Of a stretch of DNA of 64,000 nt, positions 39,645 through 50,509 are shown one piece after another. The stretch is taken from assembly GCA_028753945.1 (NCBI GenBank), contig JAPNXP010000001.1, forward strand, positions 13,568,501-13,632,500, written 5' to 3'. The stretch's first letter is position 1, and the number at the start of each line of letters is the position of its first letter. The notes beneath the pieces were generated by a model. It did no database searches, was not told the DNA's origin, and saw only the letters and a program-made list of their open reading frames with translations. Source of the DNA: Hexactinellida sp. DTS-2022. Its lineage: Eukaryota; Porifera; Hexactinellida. The translations under genes were made by a program, and so were the position numbers.

Positions 39645-40292
39645 ACTATACAGTATAATGTACTTTTCCTGTTTACCGTTTAAGTGGGGTCATCATAAAA
39701 TATTGCAACATTTTCCCCATAGGTTTTTATCTTCAAGGGTTCATTTATGTGACAGAGTATGTATTCTGACAGAGGTGTTAGTTCTTGTTTACTAAAGAGT
39801 ACTTTTAAGACATACCAATTTCTATTCCCAAGTAAATTAAAATGCATTTATTTTAATTCGGTTAGTACGTACTCTAGAAAACTAACAGCATAACTTTGTT
39901 AGTGTTTGGATTAAGTGAATAGGTGACAACTGAAATACTTTAATCGTATCATTAAGTATGTTAAAGACTTTAATGCCCTACATTGTCTTCATATCATTGA
40001 ACAAGTCAGTATTTCGACCTGTGGATTATTCATATACGGATAAGACGAACCTCGGTTAGTACGTACTTTTTCTTGTTTCCTAGGGTGGTACGTATTAATC
40101 GAGTTCTACTGTATTTTACACCGTACAGTATAATATAGGTATTGTTCCTGTTTACCTTTTAAGTGGGGTCATCATAAAAATATTGCAACAATTTCCCCAT
40201 AGGTTTTTATCTCAGAGTTCATTTATGTGACAGAGTATGTATTCTGACATTAGGTGTTAGTTCTTGTTTACTAAAGAGTACTTTTTAACTTG
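39645..40292. repeat. ~165-bp direct duplication flanking an M11 copy
   Basis: 39645-39812 and 40120-40292 are near-identical (AAGTGGGGTCATCATAAAA, TTTCCCCATAGGTTTTTATC, TGACAGAGTATGTATTCTGA). Between them 39815-40111 is M11-like, with its right end GAGTTCTACTG. Confidence 0.8.
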
Positions 40293-40583
40293 CATTTCTG
40301 TATATACTTTTGTCAACATGTTCACTTGGCTTAAACTCTATATCTTAGAAGTCCTGTTATTGTCTTTCAAGGAAATAATTCGATAAAAAAATAACTTTGA
40401 ATGGACTCTGTTTGATTGAGACAAATTGATTCTAGTTAGTTTGTACCTTTCTAGGAAGGAATTAGTTATTGTACTTTGGTACACTAAACGGCCAAAGTAT
40501 TTGAATAACAGGAATTATATACAATATGCATCTTATAGTGTGTTAACGGCTGTTTAAACTACTCTAAAATTACTTTAGATATA

Positions 40584-40685
40584 CAGTCGACTGCGCTTAA
40601 TAGAGCCACCGGTTAATAGATTTCTCCGCTTAATCGGGTCAAAGCAACCTGGTCCCGAGGTGACTCTATTAAGCGGAGTCGACTG
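40584..40685. mobile_element. MITE M3, short form
   Basis: CAGTCGACTGCGCTTAATAG to TTAAGCGGAGTCGACTG, 102 bp, TA flanks. Confidence 0.9.
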
Positions 40686-41102
40686 TATTGCTAATTTCTA
40701 TAGTTATATATTTCATAACATTGCTATTTTAAGTAATTTTGTTGCACAAAAGTTACCTAAATGGTAGTGTGGCTGTATCAGAATGGAAAATAATTGTAAT
40801 CATTAGAAATTAAGCACCTCGAGTAATTCGACCATTTGGTATTAAAATCTGATTTCAGAATTTGTATATTCTAATTGCATTTAATGATTAGAAATTATAT
40901 AATTTAATTAGCTAATTATATAGTTAATGAGTTTAATTAATACCTCCATAAAATTTAATCAAAAATTTTGTTATTTTAATAAACTCAACATCCATGATGA
41001 AGCACTACTAATGTTATTTTGTTGCTAGAGCTTGAATATATTAATTCATAATATTGTTGTTCAAATACTACTATTGACACAAGACGGTTATCTAACATGA
41101 TA

Positions 41103-41295
41103 CAGTCAAAATATTTTATTATGAACATTCAAGGGACCTAAAATTGTGTTCATAATAAAGAGGATTCACAATAAGCAAATTCAACTTAATACAAACCCTA
41201 TGTTACTTGTTAAATTTGGACCATAGGGCTTGTTCATATTATAAAAAACTTCATATTATGCAGACAAAATTGTTCACAATAAGCAGACCTGACTG
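41103..41295. mobile_element. MITE M4
   Basis: CAGTCAAAATATTTTATTAT to AATAAGCAGACCTGACTG, TA flanks. M1 follows after four bases. Confidence 0.85.
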
Positions 41296-41299
41296 TATA

Positions 41300-41494
41300 C
41301 ACTAGAACTATGTTAGTACTAACACCAGGGGACCATCAAAATGTGTTCTCTTTATAGCTTTATCCGTATTCCGTATTAACAAATATAATTTGCGTTGAAA
41401 AGGCTTTGAAGGTATCTGAATAGTGTTCGTATTTACCGGAAAGTCATATAACCGTGTTCGTACTAACCGTGTTCGTAATATCGAGGTTCTACTG
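41300..41494. mobile_element. MITE M1, diverged
   Basis: CACTAGAACTATGTTAGTAC to ATCGAGGTTCTACTG, with local doubling of the CCGTGTTCGTA word near the right end. Confidence 0.75.
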
Positions 41495-41569
41495 TATAGT
41501 GCAACTTCAATAATCCGAACTCGTTAGGACCTGTCTAAATTGCAGTTCGGAAAATTCAAAAGCGAACTA

Positions 41570-41759
41570 CAGTCAACTCCGCTTAAACTTAATAGAGCCA
41601 CCGGTTAATAGATTTATTCGCTTAATTGGGTCACAGTTTTCACAGGAATTATAGGACGGAATTACATTTTGGCTTAATACTTTCGGTTAATAGATTTCTC
41701 CGTTTAATCGGGTCAAAGTAACCTGGTCCCGAGGTGACTCTATTAAGCGGAGTCGCTTG
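41570..41759. mobile_element. MITE M3
   Basis: CAGTCAACTCCGCTTAAACT to TTAAGCGGAGTCGCTTG, about 190 bp. Confidence 0.8.
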
Positions 41760-41892
41760 TACCTTACTTTATAGAACACCATTGGCACCAGCCTGGGTAT
41801 TCGGATAATCAATGTTGCACAGACTATAAAACTTCTATTATTGGAGATTAATAGATTCCCAAATAGTTGTTTATAGAGAGTTTATTGATATA

Positions 41893-42083
41893 CAGTCAGG
41901 TCTGCTTATTGTGAACAAGATTTCGTCTGCATAAAATGAAGATTTTTTAATGAACAAGCCCTATGGTCCCAATTTAACAACTTACAATGGGTTGGTATTA
42001 AGTAGAGTTCGCCTATTTTCAGTCTCTCTATTATGAACACAATTTTTGGTCCCTTGAATGTTCATCAATAAAGAACCTCACTG
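41893..42083. mobile_element. MITE M4
   Basis: CAGTCAGGTCTGCTTATTGT to AAGAACCTCACTG, TA flanks, inverted relative to 41103. Confidence 0.85.
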
Positions 42084-42991
42084 TATTATCAATTGTTCTA
42101 TGACCCATAACTTATTACTCTTTACTCATTATCTCTCTCTAATAAGTCTGATCTAATATCAAGATTATTTATTAACGAGTTACTTCACTGATAATATATA
42201 CTTTCATCGAATTGGAATTATACAATGGTTTCATTTAATCCAATTTACTTACTTAATCTGCATTTATGTCTTTGCAACCTTCAGATTAGTTATATTCGCC
42301 ATTAAGATCACCATTATACTATTGGCTCTTATAATTACTTTAATTATTTACAGAGTTTCATTTGGCGTCTTGTCTCCCATAAATTTTGATAAATGAGAAA
42401 AAAATTTCGCACTTCCATGTACAAAAATACAAATTAATTTTTTACTTAAAATTCAAGCGGTTAGTATTTAGTTGCGCTCTGCTATTATAATTAAGTGAAA
42501 CCTTTCTTGCATTCCTTATAGCAGTCTCCGTTGTCATGTAATTGAAGTGATTTCAAAAGGAATCTACTATCATAGCACATGTAAGGTAATGTAAATTGTC
42601 CGCTTAAATTCCTTTACCCCTGAAATTTGTAAAATAAAAGTATAATAAAAAACGTTCTAAAATAAAAGTTTTTTATTTCATATATATAAGGAATGTTTCT
42701 AATTTTACGCGCCAAATACAGTCTACCCAATTTAGGCGCCTTTACAGACGAATGGCGCTTGAAAAGTGAAACCTTAGATTTCTATACTTATGGATTACCT
42801 ATTCTCTGATTTGAATGTTACAATTTTGAGTCATTCCTATTCTATTTTGTTCTTACCCTTTATTGTATTTAGGCTTACAATCCATCAATTAATTTTCGGG
42901 AAATTATTTGCTATAATTAAAATATTCTCTTTCCTTAATAAGTATATCAGTGACCGTCAAAATTTGTTCCCCTTATCCGACATTGATATTA
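42084..42991. other. intronic AT-rich spacer
   Basis: Nothing gene-like. A degraded M1 piece precedes the hairpin at about 42950-42990 (GACCGTCAAAATTTGTTCC, CTTATCCGACATTGATATTA). Confidence 0.45.
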
Positions 42992-43062
42992 ACAGATTTC
43001 AATTGATATAAAAGTGTGAAAAACCCCCTGTTTTTCACACTTTTATATCAATTGAAATCTGT
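42992..43062. repeat. perfect 32-bp inverted repeat, 7-base loop
   Basis: Arms 42992-43023 (starts ACAGATTTCAATTGATATAA) and 43031-43062 are exact reverse complements around CCCCCTG. The left arm starts where an M1 relic ends. Confidence 0.95.
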
Positions 43063-44400
43063 CTAACTAACTATTATTCTAAATCTGTTAGAAATTGCAA
43101 ATTTGTTTTACTTTCAATCGGTTTATTCTACTATCGGATTTTTCTTAACTTTATTTCCAGCAAAGAATTGGTTAGAAAAACCGGTTTCCTGTATTTCAGC
43201 TCCTATGAACTTGTTTTCCTATCTCGCCTTAGTTCAAAAGTTCCGATTAATGGAAATAATTTAGTATTTTCAGTTAATTGCGATTCACTTTTCTCTATCT
43301 TGACATCCGGTTTGCAATTGAGTTAAGTGGTCAATTTTAGGCGCCAAAGAAACAATGACAACACCAAATATGTAGCTCTATATGTTAATGGGTTGCGTGT
43401 GTATTATTAATAATTCTATCACAGATAGTACTTTGTTTGATAAGCGGTTACACGTGTCTAATCCCGCTTGTTAGCTATAAATTGTCCGGTAAATACCTAC
43501 TCATTTGATTAATTTGAATAGGAATTGTCCCCTATACCTTAGTTATGCTATATTATTGGAAGTATACTCCCCTGTATAAGGTTTGAATAATTCGAATTAT
43601 TATTTACCCTAAAATTTAAGATTAGATCTTTGTTTGTTTGTTAGTTTGTTTGTTTGTTTGTTTGTTTTCGGTGTTTTGACAATTTATTTCAAAAAATTTC
43701 TACGTTTATTTAAGTAACATTTTTTCAACACCAGACTGAATACTGTTGTTGTTTGTTATTGACGAATAATTTATTTTCACTCTGAGAAAATAGTTTTAAA
43801 TTTATTATATTTTCCTAGTTCCATATTCTCAAATATACTTTTCATTTTTTGTTTGCAAAATTACAAAATATATTAAACTTCGCATCTAATCTGATTTATA
43901 CTATCAACAGATGAGTAATATTTTTGTTGTTGTTGTTGTTATTAATGGTACTTATTTACAAATTATTATATACAGACTAAATTTGTTATTTTTAAAAATA
44001 TAATACAAACAAACAAACAACAAACGAGCAAACAAACAATCAAATCAAATACAATAACTACAAAAATACAACATTCATAAATTTAACAAACCAGCAAAAA
44101 TCACGACAATAACATTAACAATAATGAAAATATTTTTAACAAATAGACATTAAATAATGACCATAATAAGAACAATAAAATAAATAACAAAACACTATTA
44201 TTTATCTCATGCAAACAAATATTTACTACTGTAGATTCAAGAATATGTGTTAGTGTAACTTAACTAATCATTTGTTTTATAACTAATCAGTGATATAATC
44301 GAAACTTAATTATATTGCTATCAATCTAACGAATTCCTTATTTATTAGTAACTTTACTATTAGAGTACTAATTAAGGGTTCATTGCTTTTAACTCTATTA
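43063..44400. other. intronic AT-rich DNA with small microsatellites
   Basis: TTTG runs at 43630-43665, GTT repeats at 43925-43940, AAAC runs at 44005-44035, and an M7-like scrap at about 43140-43190 (AGAAAAACCGGTTTCCTG). No exon recognised. Confidence 0.45.
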
Positions 44401-44582
44401 CAGTAGACTCTCGTTAATACGAACACCAGGGGACCATCGAAATATGTTCGTATTATTCGGATTCCTTATTATCTGGATTCACTTGCAATAATTTGTATAG
44501 GCTAGGGGGAATTAAACCTTGTACTCCTTGACATACAGTTCGATTCGCCTTATCCGTTGTTCGTATTAACGAGAGTCTACTG
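44401..44582. mobile_element. MITE M1 variant
   Basis: CAGTAGACTCTCGTTAATAC to TTAACGAGAGTCTACTG, TA flanks. The interior resembles 37343-37410. Confidence 0.8.
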
Positions 44583-44608
44583 TAGTGAATCATTTCGGTA
44601 CAAAATGT

Positions 44609-44958
44609 CAGTTTATACCGGTTTTTTTCTAGCCATTTCTTTTCAGATAAAAATACAGTCAGGTCTGCTTATTATGAACAAGATTTCGTCTCCTTAATAT
44701 AAAGATTTTTTATTGTGAACAAGCCCTATGGTCCCAATTTAACAACTTACATAGGGTTTGTATTAAGTTGAGTTCACTTATTATGAAGTCTCTCTATTAT
44801 GAACACATTTTTGGTCCCTTGAATGTTCATAATAAAAGAACCTGACTGTTGTAAGAAAAAAACGATAGTTAGAAAAAATCGATGAAAATTACTAGTCAAA
44901 TTGGAATTTCTTACAAAAGATTGTATCACTAATAGTTAGAATAAACCGGTTTTGACTG
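44609..44958. mobile_element. MITE M7 interrupted by M4
   Basis: CAGTTTATACCGGTTTTTTT to AATAAACCGGTTTTGACTG, with the M4 copy between AGATAAAAA and GTAAGAAAAAAACG. Confidence 0.8.
44656..44848. mobile_element. MITE M4 nested in M7
   Basis: CAGTCAGGTCTGCTTATTAT to AAAGAACCTGACTG, TA at the left. Confidence 0.85.
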
Positions 44959-45036
44959 CATGGTAAATTAGAAACATTAATGTAGATTATATATATTCCC
45001 CAATACCTATACAGTACTTAGCATTTGAACTAACTA

Positions 45037-45216
45037 CAGTAGAACCTCGTTAGTACAAACACGGTAATACGAATTTCCGGGTAAGACGAATAAACAGTTC
45101 CACAAAATCAGGTCCCTACAATGGCTATTCAATGGGTATTACTCCGGTTAATACGAACTCCCGATAAAGCGAACAATTTACCGTCCGTTGGTGTTCGTAT
45201 TAACGAGGTTCTACTG
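45037..45216. mobile_element. MITE M1
   Basis: CAGTAGAACCTCGTTAGTAC to TAACGAGGTTCTACTG, TA flanks. Confidence 0.85.
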
Positions 45217-45299
45217 TACATATATAAAAACTGTATCTATAAGGTACACTTAGTTATGATTGGTGTTACGGCCATTGAATAATGCGTTAAACCTATGTA

Positions 45300-45441
45300 C
45301 AGTAGAACCTCGTTAGTACGAACACTATTTCAGGCCCCTTCAAGGCCGTTTGAATACAATTGACATTGGTTAATACGAATTCCGGATAAGGAGTACACAT
45401 TGTGACTGTCCCCTTGTGTTCGTACTAACGAGATTCTACTG
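45300..45441. mobile_element. MITE M1, short
   Basis: CAGTAGAACCTCGTTAGTAC to CTAACGAGATTCTACTG, 142 bp. Carries the CCCCTTCAAGGCC interior variant. Confidence 0.85.
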
Positions 45442-45859
45442 TATAGGGGACACACATGGACCTGATTTGTACCTTGTAGAATAGTTAGCTTAAGTTATTT
45501 AAATCAATTATTTGGAGTACGTACAAAGATTTTGTATACAGTGACATTACATGTCCGTTGTGAGTGCTTGTGTGTTTATTCCTAATGATTTGCACAAATT
45601 GCTGTTAATAGGCTAACTATTGGAGGAACATATTTATCATTAAATACTCGCTTATGGATTTATTACAGTTATGGACGGAACATTTGTAAGTGTTTAGCAA
45701 ACAAAATTACTTATATAACTCTTAACAATTGTGCCTTGCCGTTGACAATTGACACCCTTCTAAGGGACTATTTATTGTCCCATTTATGTACTCTATAGTA
45801 CCTTTCATTAGGTGTCTGTATCGGATTTGTTCTTTAGCATAAATTTCAATATTAACCCC

Positions 45860-45990
45860 TCTATAGCAGGGTTTTTTTAAGGTTGAGGCCTTGGTGTAAC
45901 TCAACACTGCAGCGGCCGCGGCCGATCCGAATCGTGGTGTAACTCCAAAAAATATTCGTGCAAAATTTACAACAAGACCAGATTTACTGT
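45860..45990. repeat. repeat shared with 22488-22600 (inverted)
   Basis: GGTTGAGGCCTTGGTGTAAC, GATCCGAATCGTGGTGTAAC and GCAAAATTTACA match the inverted copy inside the hAT element. A GC-rich GCAGCGGCCGCGGCC core is present. Confidence 0.6.
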
Positions 45991-46137
45991 CCCACAAATT
46001 CACCCAAATTCAAGGTACCGTACGAATTTTTCCTTCATACTTTAGTGCTGCATAATTTTATTTTCCCAATCATGTATTGTGCCGTACAAATTTTAAAAAT
46101 TTTACAAATTTAAAAAATAGAACACTTAGAACACTTG

Positions 46138-46212
46138 GAAAACTTGGTTCATAATAGAAAGTTTTTCATATTAAGCAGACGAACAACTGTTCACAATAAG
46201 CAGACCTGACTG
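46138..46212. mobile_element. MITE M4, right end only
   Basis: Ends AATAAGCAGACCTGACTG followed by TA. The left part is missing. Confidence 0.65.
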
Positions 46213-46409
46213 TATTATGACTAACACTTCTAAAGTGCCTTACAAATTATACTTCCATAATAAAGTGCTGGTTAAGAATTCCTAGATAGACACCTGCTCT
46301 CATGGGTGTTTAATAAAGACAGGCTTCTTTGTATTGAAAGCTAGCTTGGGGATATGCCCCTTATCACTAACCTTATGGCTTGATTGTCTAAACAGGTGCG
46401 TGCTAATCT

Positions 46410-46998
46410 GCAGCCAGTGTATTATACAGCCATTTGTAAATACGCTCCTAATCAGTGTATTATACAGCCATTTGTAAATACGCTCCTAATCAGTGTATTA
46501 TACAGCCATTTGTAAACACGCTCCTAATCAGTGTATTATACAGCCATTTGTAAATACGCTCCTAATCAGTGTATTATACAGCCATTTGTAAACAAGGAAT
46601 TATCCAGGAGCGCGAGACGCTCCTTTTGGAGCATGATTTTTCGAAAATTTGAATTTAGGAGCGCGAAAATTTGGAATCCTCTCCTATACTGCAACATTAA
46701 TTTGTGATTTAAGCGATGAAAATTGGATCAGACCAGGATTAGGAGCGTATTTACAAATGGCTGTATAATACACTGATTAGGAGCGTATTTACAAATGCCT
46801 GTATAATACACTGATTAGGAGCGTATTTACAAACAAGGAATTATCCAGGAGCGCGAGACGCTCCTTTTGGAGTATAATTTTTGGAACAATTTGGAATCCT
46901 CTCCTATACCGTAACATTAATTTGTGATTTAGGCGTATTAAAATTGGATCAGACCAGGATTAGGAGCGTATTTACAAATGGCTGTATAATACACTGAA
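46410..46998. repeat. compound E1 with 38-bp arrays on both sides
   Basis: Five 38-bp units (starts 46415, 46453, 46491, 46529, 46567) lead into an inverted E1 (AATTATCCAGGAGCGCGAGA). That is followed by two inverted units and a second inverted E1 (46847-46998). The terminal unit has been copied several times in both orientations. Confidence 0.8.
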
Positions 46999-47441
46999 AT
47001 TTAACAAGTGTAATATAAGCATTCATTTAATAAATCGGCTTATGTTAAGTTGTGTCCCACCATATTATAACTATACAGACTTATTTCCGATTAATGAGTT
47101 TATTCTAATTCTAGTATAGCAGAATATTATGGACAGACCTCGAATTTTTTCGTTTTAATGAAAATTGTTACTAACTTGTTGTATTAAATCAGAATAATTC
47201 ACTAATAGGAATTTACAAATATATTGGGACAAACGCTTAAAGGAACCAATTTAATTGGTTAGTTCCATTTATTGGTGTCCCTATTAATTAATATCTCACT
47301 ATATTAAACGAAATTGCATTATAATATGTATCTCTGAATATTTTAATTCAAATATATTGTAAAACAAGCAATATGCAATTCCTCTCATTTGGAAAATCTT
47401 TCTTTTTGTCGCCTTTGTTCCAGTTTAACATTCACAGTACT

Positions 47442-47732
47442 TTAACCGGAACTGAAATTAACAATCATATTTGAGCTGTTTAGATATGAGACTTGTAAGC
47501 ACCTATTCAGTAGCTTGATTCTATCGATTGCTAAATATAGAATCTCGCAATGTGAAAGTCGTTTGTCTTCGCGAGGGATTTCCAGTGCGTCTTTTAGCGT
47601 CATATAAGCATCACGAAGTACTCTCCTCTTTGTACGGTAAAGCGGATACCTTATTCTAGTTTGGTTCTGCTTTAAGTTACATTTTCCAACACGCGGTGTA
47701 TTTAGTTTTCCTTTATCCTGTAGTAGTTCCAT
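47442..47732 (-). CDS. small bHLH-like protein
   Basis: 96 codons, single exon, minus strand in intron 4 of the Calx-beta gene. Residues 30-79 fit a basic helix-loop-helix: basic/helix 1 YRTKRRVLRDAYMTLKDALE, loop IPREDKRLSH, helix 2 CEILYLAIDRIKLLNRCLQ. The group A signature is LN.AF..LR..IP...KLSK.EIL..AI.YI..L. The usual basic-region glutamate (in ERxR) is not at its expected place, so E-box binding may be altered or lost. bHLH proteins act as dimeric transcription factors in the nucleus. There is no further domain, and the protein is shorter than most family members. A TATA box lies upstream, and an ATTAAA lies about 100 bases after the stop. It could be a fast-evolving paralog. The family call is from pattern only. 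Confidence 0.55.
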   Translation of the reverse strand: MELLQDKGKLNTPRVGKCNLKQNQTRIRYPLYRTKRRVLRDAYMTLKDALEIPREDKRLSHCEILYLAIDRIKLLNRCLQVSYLNSSNMIVNFSSG

Positions 47733-47777
47733 TTGTGTCTTAACCTGGCTGACTTCATTTGTTCTGAATCGAACCTC

Positions 47778-47785
47778 TATTTATA
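47778..47785 (-). promoter_or_regulatory. TATA box of the bHLH-like gene
   Basis: TATAAATA on the minus strand, 45 bases before the ATG. A start site about 30 bases downstream would give a 5'UTR of only about 15-20 bases. Confidence 0.5.
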
Positions 47786-47977
47786 GTCTACGGGGCTACA
47801 CAGCTCGATACAGTCAACCAATGACATCACAGGGTTTTAGTTATAATTGCTACTAGAGATTCTATAGAACTGACAAATAATACAAAATCTCTATAATTTC
47901 CGAATGGTTTTATTTTTAGGGTTTATTTATGATTCCGTTTATACTTATAAGTGTAACTCACCATGTCACTATATATA

Positions 47978-48323
47978 CAGTAAAACCTCGTTAGTACGAA
48001 CAAGGTTAATAATAATTTCCGGGTAAGACGAACAAACAGTTCCACAAAATCAGGTCCCTACAATCAGAGGCGTAGCCAGGGTGCGGCACTTGGGGCACAG
48101 GCCGCACCCAAAAAATTTGTGCCCACAAAAATTCCCATTAGTATAATACTATAGTGCGGAAATGCCGCAACCATAATCTACCTGTGCCGCACCTTCCTGC
48201 AGGCCTAGCTACGCCTCTGCCTACAATGGCTATTCAATAAGTATACTCCCGTTAATACTAACTCCGGATAAATAGAATAAATTTTTCCGTTCCGTTGGTG
48301 TTCGTATTAACGAGGTTCTACTG
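47978..48323. mobile_element. MITE M1 interrupted by a hAT-like MITE
   Basis: CAGTAAAACCTCGTTAGTAC to TAACGAGGTTCTACTG, TA flanks. The interior is split at ACAATGG-type sequence. Confidence 0.85.
48065..48219. mobile_element. hAT-like MITE nested in M1
   Basis: TIR CAGAGGCGTAGC at both ends (GCTACGCCTCTG at the right), exact 8-bp duplication CCTACAAT (48057-48064, 48220-48227), 155 bp. The interior is symmetric (GTGCGGCAC, GTGCCGCAC). Confidence 0.92.
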
Positions 48324-48464
48324 TAGTTAACTGGATATTATAGTATTGGACAATATTAATTGGAGATTGAACAGGTAATAATAATTCGATAAGTAAAGGG
48401 AAATAGTTAGTTAGAGAAATATGGTAAAATGTATAGCTAAAGAAACATAAGGTGTATACAGTAT

Positions 48465-48620
48465 TTCATCCAGGAAAAAAATTCTGCGCGCCTAGATTAA
48501 GTTTAGCTCGCTCACACGCGCCTAAAATACTCAATTTGTAATACGTCTTTGGGAGCATTTCTCGATTTTCGCGCGCCTAGAAAAGTTTCCTTTCAAAATT
48601 ACGCGCCTGGATAAAACCCT
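48465..48620. repeat. repeat E2, inverted copy
   Basis: TTTCATCCAGGAAAAAAATT to TTACGCGCCTGGATAAAACC, about 155 bp. Confidence 0.7.
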
Positions 48621-48646
48621 GTGTATATAGGAATTATATGGATTTA

Positions 48647-48788
48647 CTTATCCACCGATCATCGGCGTTTGTATTAAAATAACCTGGCTAGTTTCTACCG
48701 ATGGTGTTTTTTATAAACATAAAAAAACAATCGGTAGAAAGTAGCCAGGGTTTTTAATACAAACGCCGATGATCGGTGGATAAGTTAA
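48647..48788. repeat. 142-bp near-palindrome
   Basis: Left arm CTTATCCACCGATCATCGGC to TTTCTACCGAT, right arm ATCGGTAGAAAG to CGATGATCGGTGGATAAG, with a short AT spacer (GGTGTTTTTTATAAACATAA). Half copies are at 28300 and 32495. Confidence 0.85.
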
Positions 48789-48831
48789 CTCAGATTATAT
48801 TGACATGATACATATAGGTAGGTTGTATATA

Positions 48832-49015
48832 CAGTAGAACCTCGTTAATAGGAACACCAACGGAATGTAAAAATATGTTCGCTTTATCCGGAGTTCGTAT
48901 TAACCGGAGTAATACCCATTGAATAGCCATTGTAGGGACCTGATTCTGTGGAACTGTTTGTTCGTCTTATCCGGAAATTCGTATTAAATGTGTTTCTACT
49001 AACGAGGTTCTACTA
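48832..49015. mobile_element. MITE M1
   Basis: CAGTAGAACCTCGTTAATAG to AACGAGGTTCTACTA, TA flanks. Confidence 0.8.
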
Positions 49016-49217
49016 TAGGTAGTATATAGGATATATTATATTGACAATTAAGAAGTGGATAATTAGAGAATTTATTGAACATGTGGAGTTTGAAAGAACT
49101 CCTGTGCATACAACTGCTTCTTAAGATTTGTAAGAGTTTCTAATCCGATTAAGGAGAATACTCTCTTGGCAACCAGTTGGCCAGTTTGGAATGTGAATTT
49201 AAGGGATGAAATGAATA

Positions 49218-49319
49218 CAGTCAACTCCGCTTAATAGAGCCACCGGTTAATCGGTTTCTCCGCTTAATCGGGTCAAAACAATCTGGTCCCGAGGTGGCTC
49301 TATTAAGCGGAGTCGATTG
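49218..49319. mobile_element. MITE M3, short form
   Basis: CAGTCAACTCCGCTTAATAG to AAGCGGAGTCGATTG, 102 bp, TA flanks. Confidence 0.9.
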
Positions 49320-49329
49320 TATTCGAAAT

Positions 49330-49850
49330 GTAATGAATGAGCCTTTTTCTAAACGAACGAAAATTCGAATATTCATTCGTTTTGATGATTATTCATTAAA
49401 TCAAATTCAAGACTCAGATTATTATGGAAAATAGTTTTTGTTAATGTTACATAGTGTATAAGACACAAAATAGTCACAAAAAAGTAAAAATTATATTTAC
49501 GATCTTTCAAACTACAGTCGAAATCGGAATTTTTTGCCACGGATTTTTTTGCTTCTCCGGGTTATTTTGCCTCCTTGCTTCTCCTTGTTTCTTCATAACC
49601 TCATAGAACTGTATAATGTAAATAGGGTTTTTTTGCGTATCGGGTTTTTTTGCCTCTTTTCCATGCATTTAGGTGGGCAAAAAAAAACGATTTCGACTGT
49701 ATACAAAAATCGTGTTGTTGTCCCAAAGTAGTAAACGAATATCTGTTTTCAGTCTAATATTCGTTCAAACGAACTTTTCTTTCAAAACGAACGAATATTA
49801 GTTCAATCATTTCGAACGAATATTCGTTATATTCGTTTCAGCCCTATTAA
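49330..49850. mobile_element. ATTCG-repeat element with nested M7 variant
   Basis: Both sides consist of CGAATATTCGTTT-type words (49360-49385 and 49735-49850), the right one ending CGTTTCAGCCCTA. 49515-49699 is a TA-flanked MITE with ends CAGTCGAAATCGGAATTTTT and (inverted) CAGTCGAAATCGTTTTTTTT. Related ATTCG pieces are at 34930-35045 and 53900-53942. Confidence 0.65.
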
Positions 49851-49968
49851 TTCAACAGTTAATTTGCATAATGTACAGTGACGATTATATTATGGAATAT
49901 GGGAACTGAAATTGTTCCTATTCCTTAACGAGAGTTTTGTCCCATACTAAATTATTGCGTAGTAAATA

Positions 49969-50070
49969 TAGTATACTCCGCTTAATAGAGCCACCGGTTA
50001 ATAGATTTCTCCGCTTAATGGGGTCAAAGCAACCTGGTCCCGAGGTGGCTCTATTAAGCGGAGTCGACTG
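49969..50070. mobile_element. MITE M3, short form
   Basis: TAGTATACTCCGCTTAATAG to TAAGCGGAGTCGACTG, 102 bp. Confidence 0.85.
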
Positions 50071-50174
50071 TATTATCAAGCGGTGTTAACTCCAATAAAC
50101 ACTTGACACTTGGTGTTATTTCCAATACTATAATATTGGAAATATACTCTCATCAAGGTTCAAGGAACACCAGC

Positions 50175-50294
50175 TACGATTAACTGAAAATATTTTAAGC
50201 CAAACTGTAATTATGTCCTATAAATCCTTTGTAATTTTGTCCCGATTAAGCGGAGAAACCGATTAACCGGTGGCTCTATCAAGCGGAGTTGACT
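50175..50294. mobile_element. M3 right part
   Basis: AACTGAAAATATTTTAAGCC to AAGCGGAGTTGACTG, then TA. The left end is missing. Confidence 0.65.
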
Positions 50295-50509
50295 GTATAC
50301 CTTACTTATAATATCGCTCTCATGGAATTTGCTTTGAACAACTTTCGGTTTATTCGTTATTCTTTTATTGTTAATCGATAAATATCACATTGCTGTCACT
50401 GCTGTTACGATCTAATATTCCTTTGTATTCACTGCTAAAGTGATCTATATACGTACTCCGATCCCTATTCTATAAATGTAGCAGGCCCCATAGTCCATTC
50501 CATTCAGGG

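Noticed and set aside
45722-46003. 93-codon minus-strand frame with an alanine run
   Set aside because: It lies across a dispersed repeat shared with 22488-22600. The alanines come from its GC-rich core.
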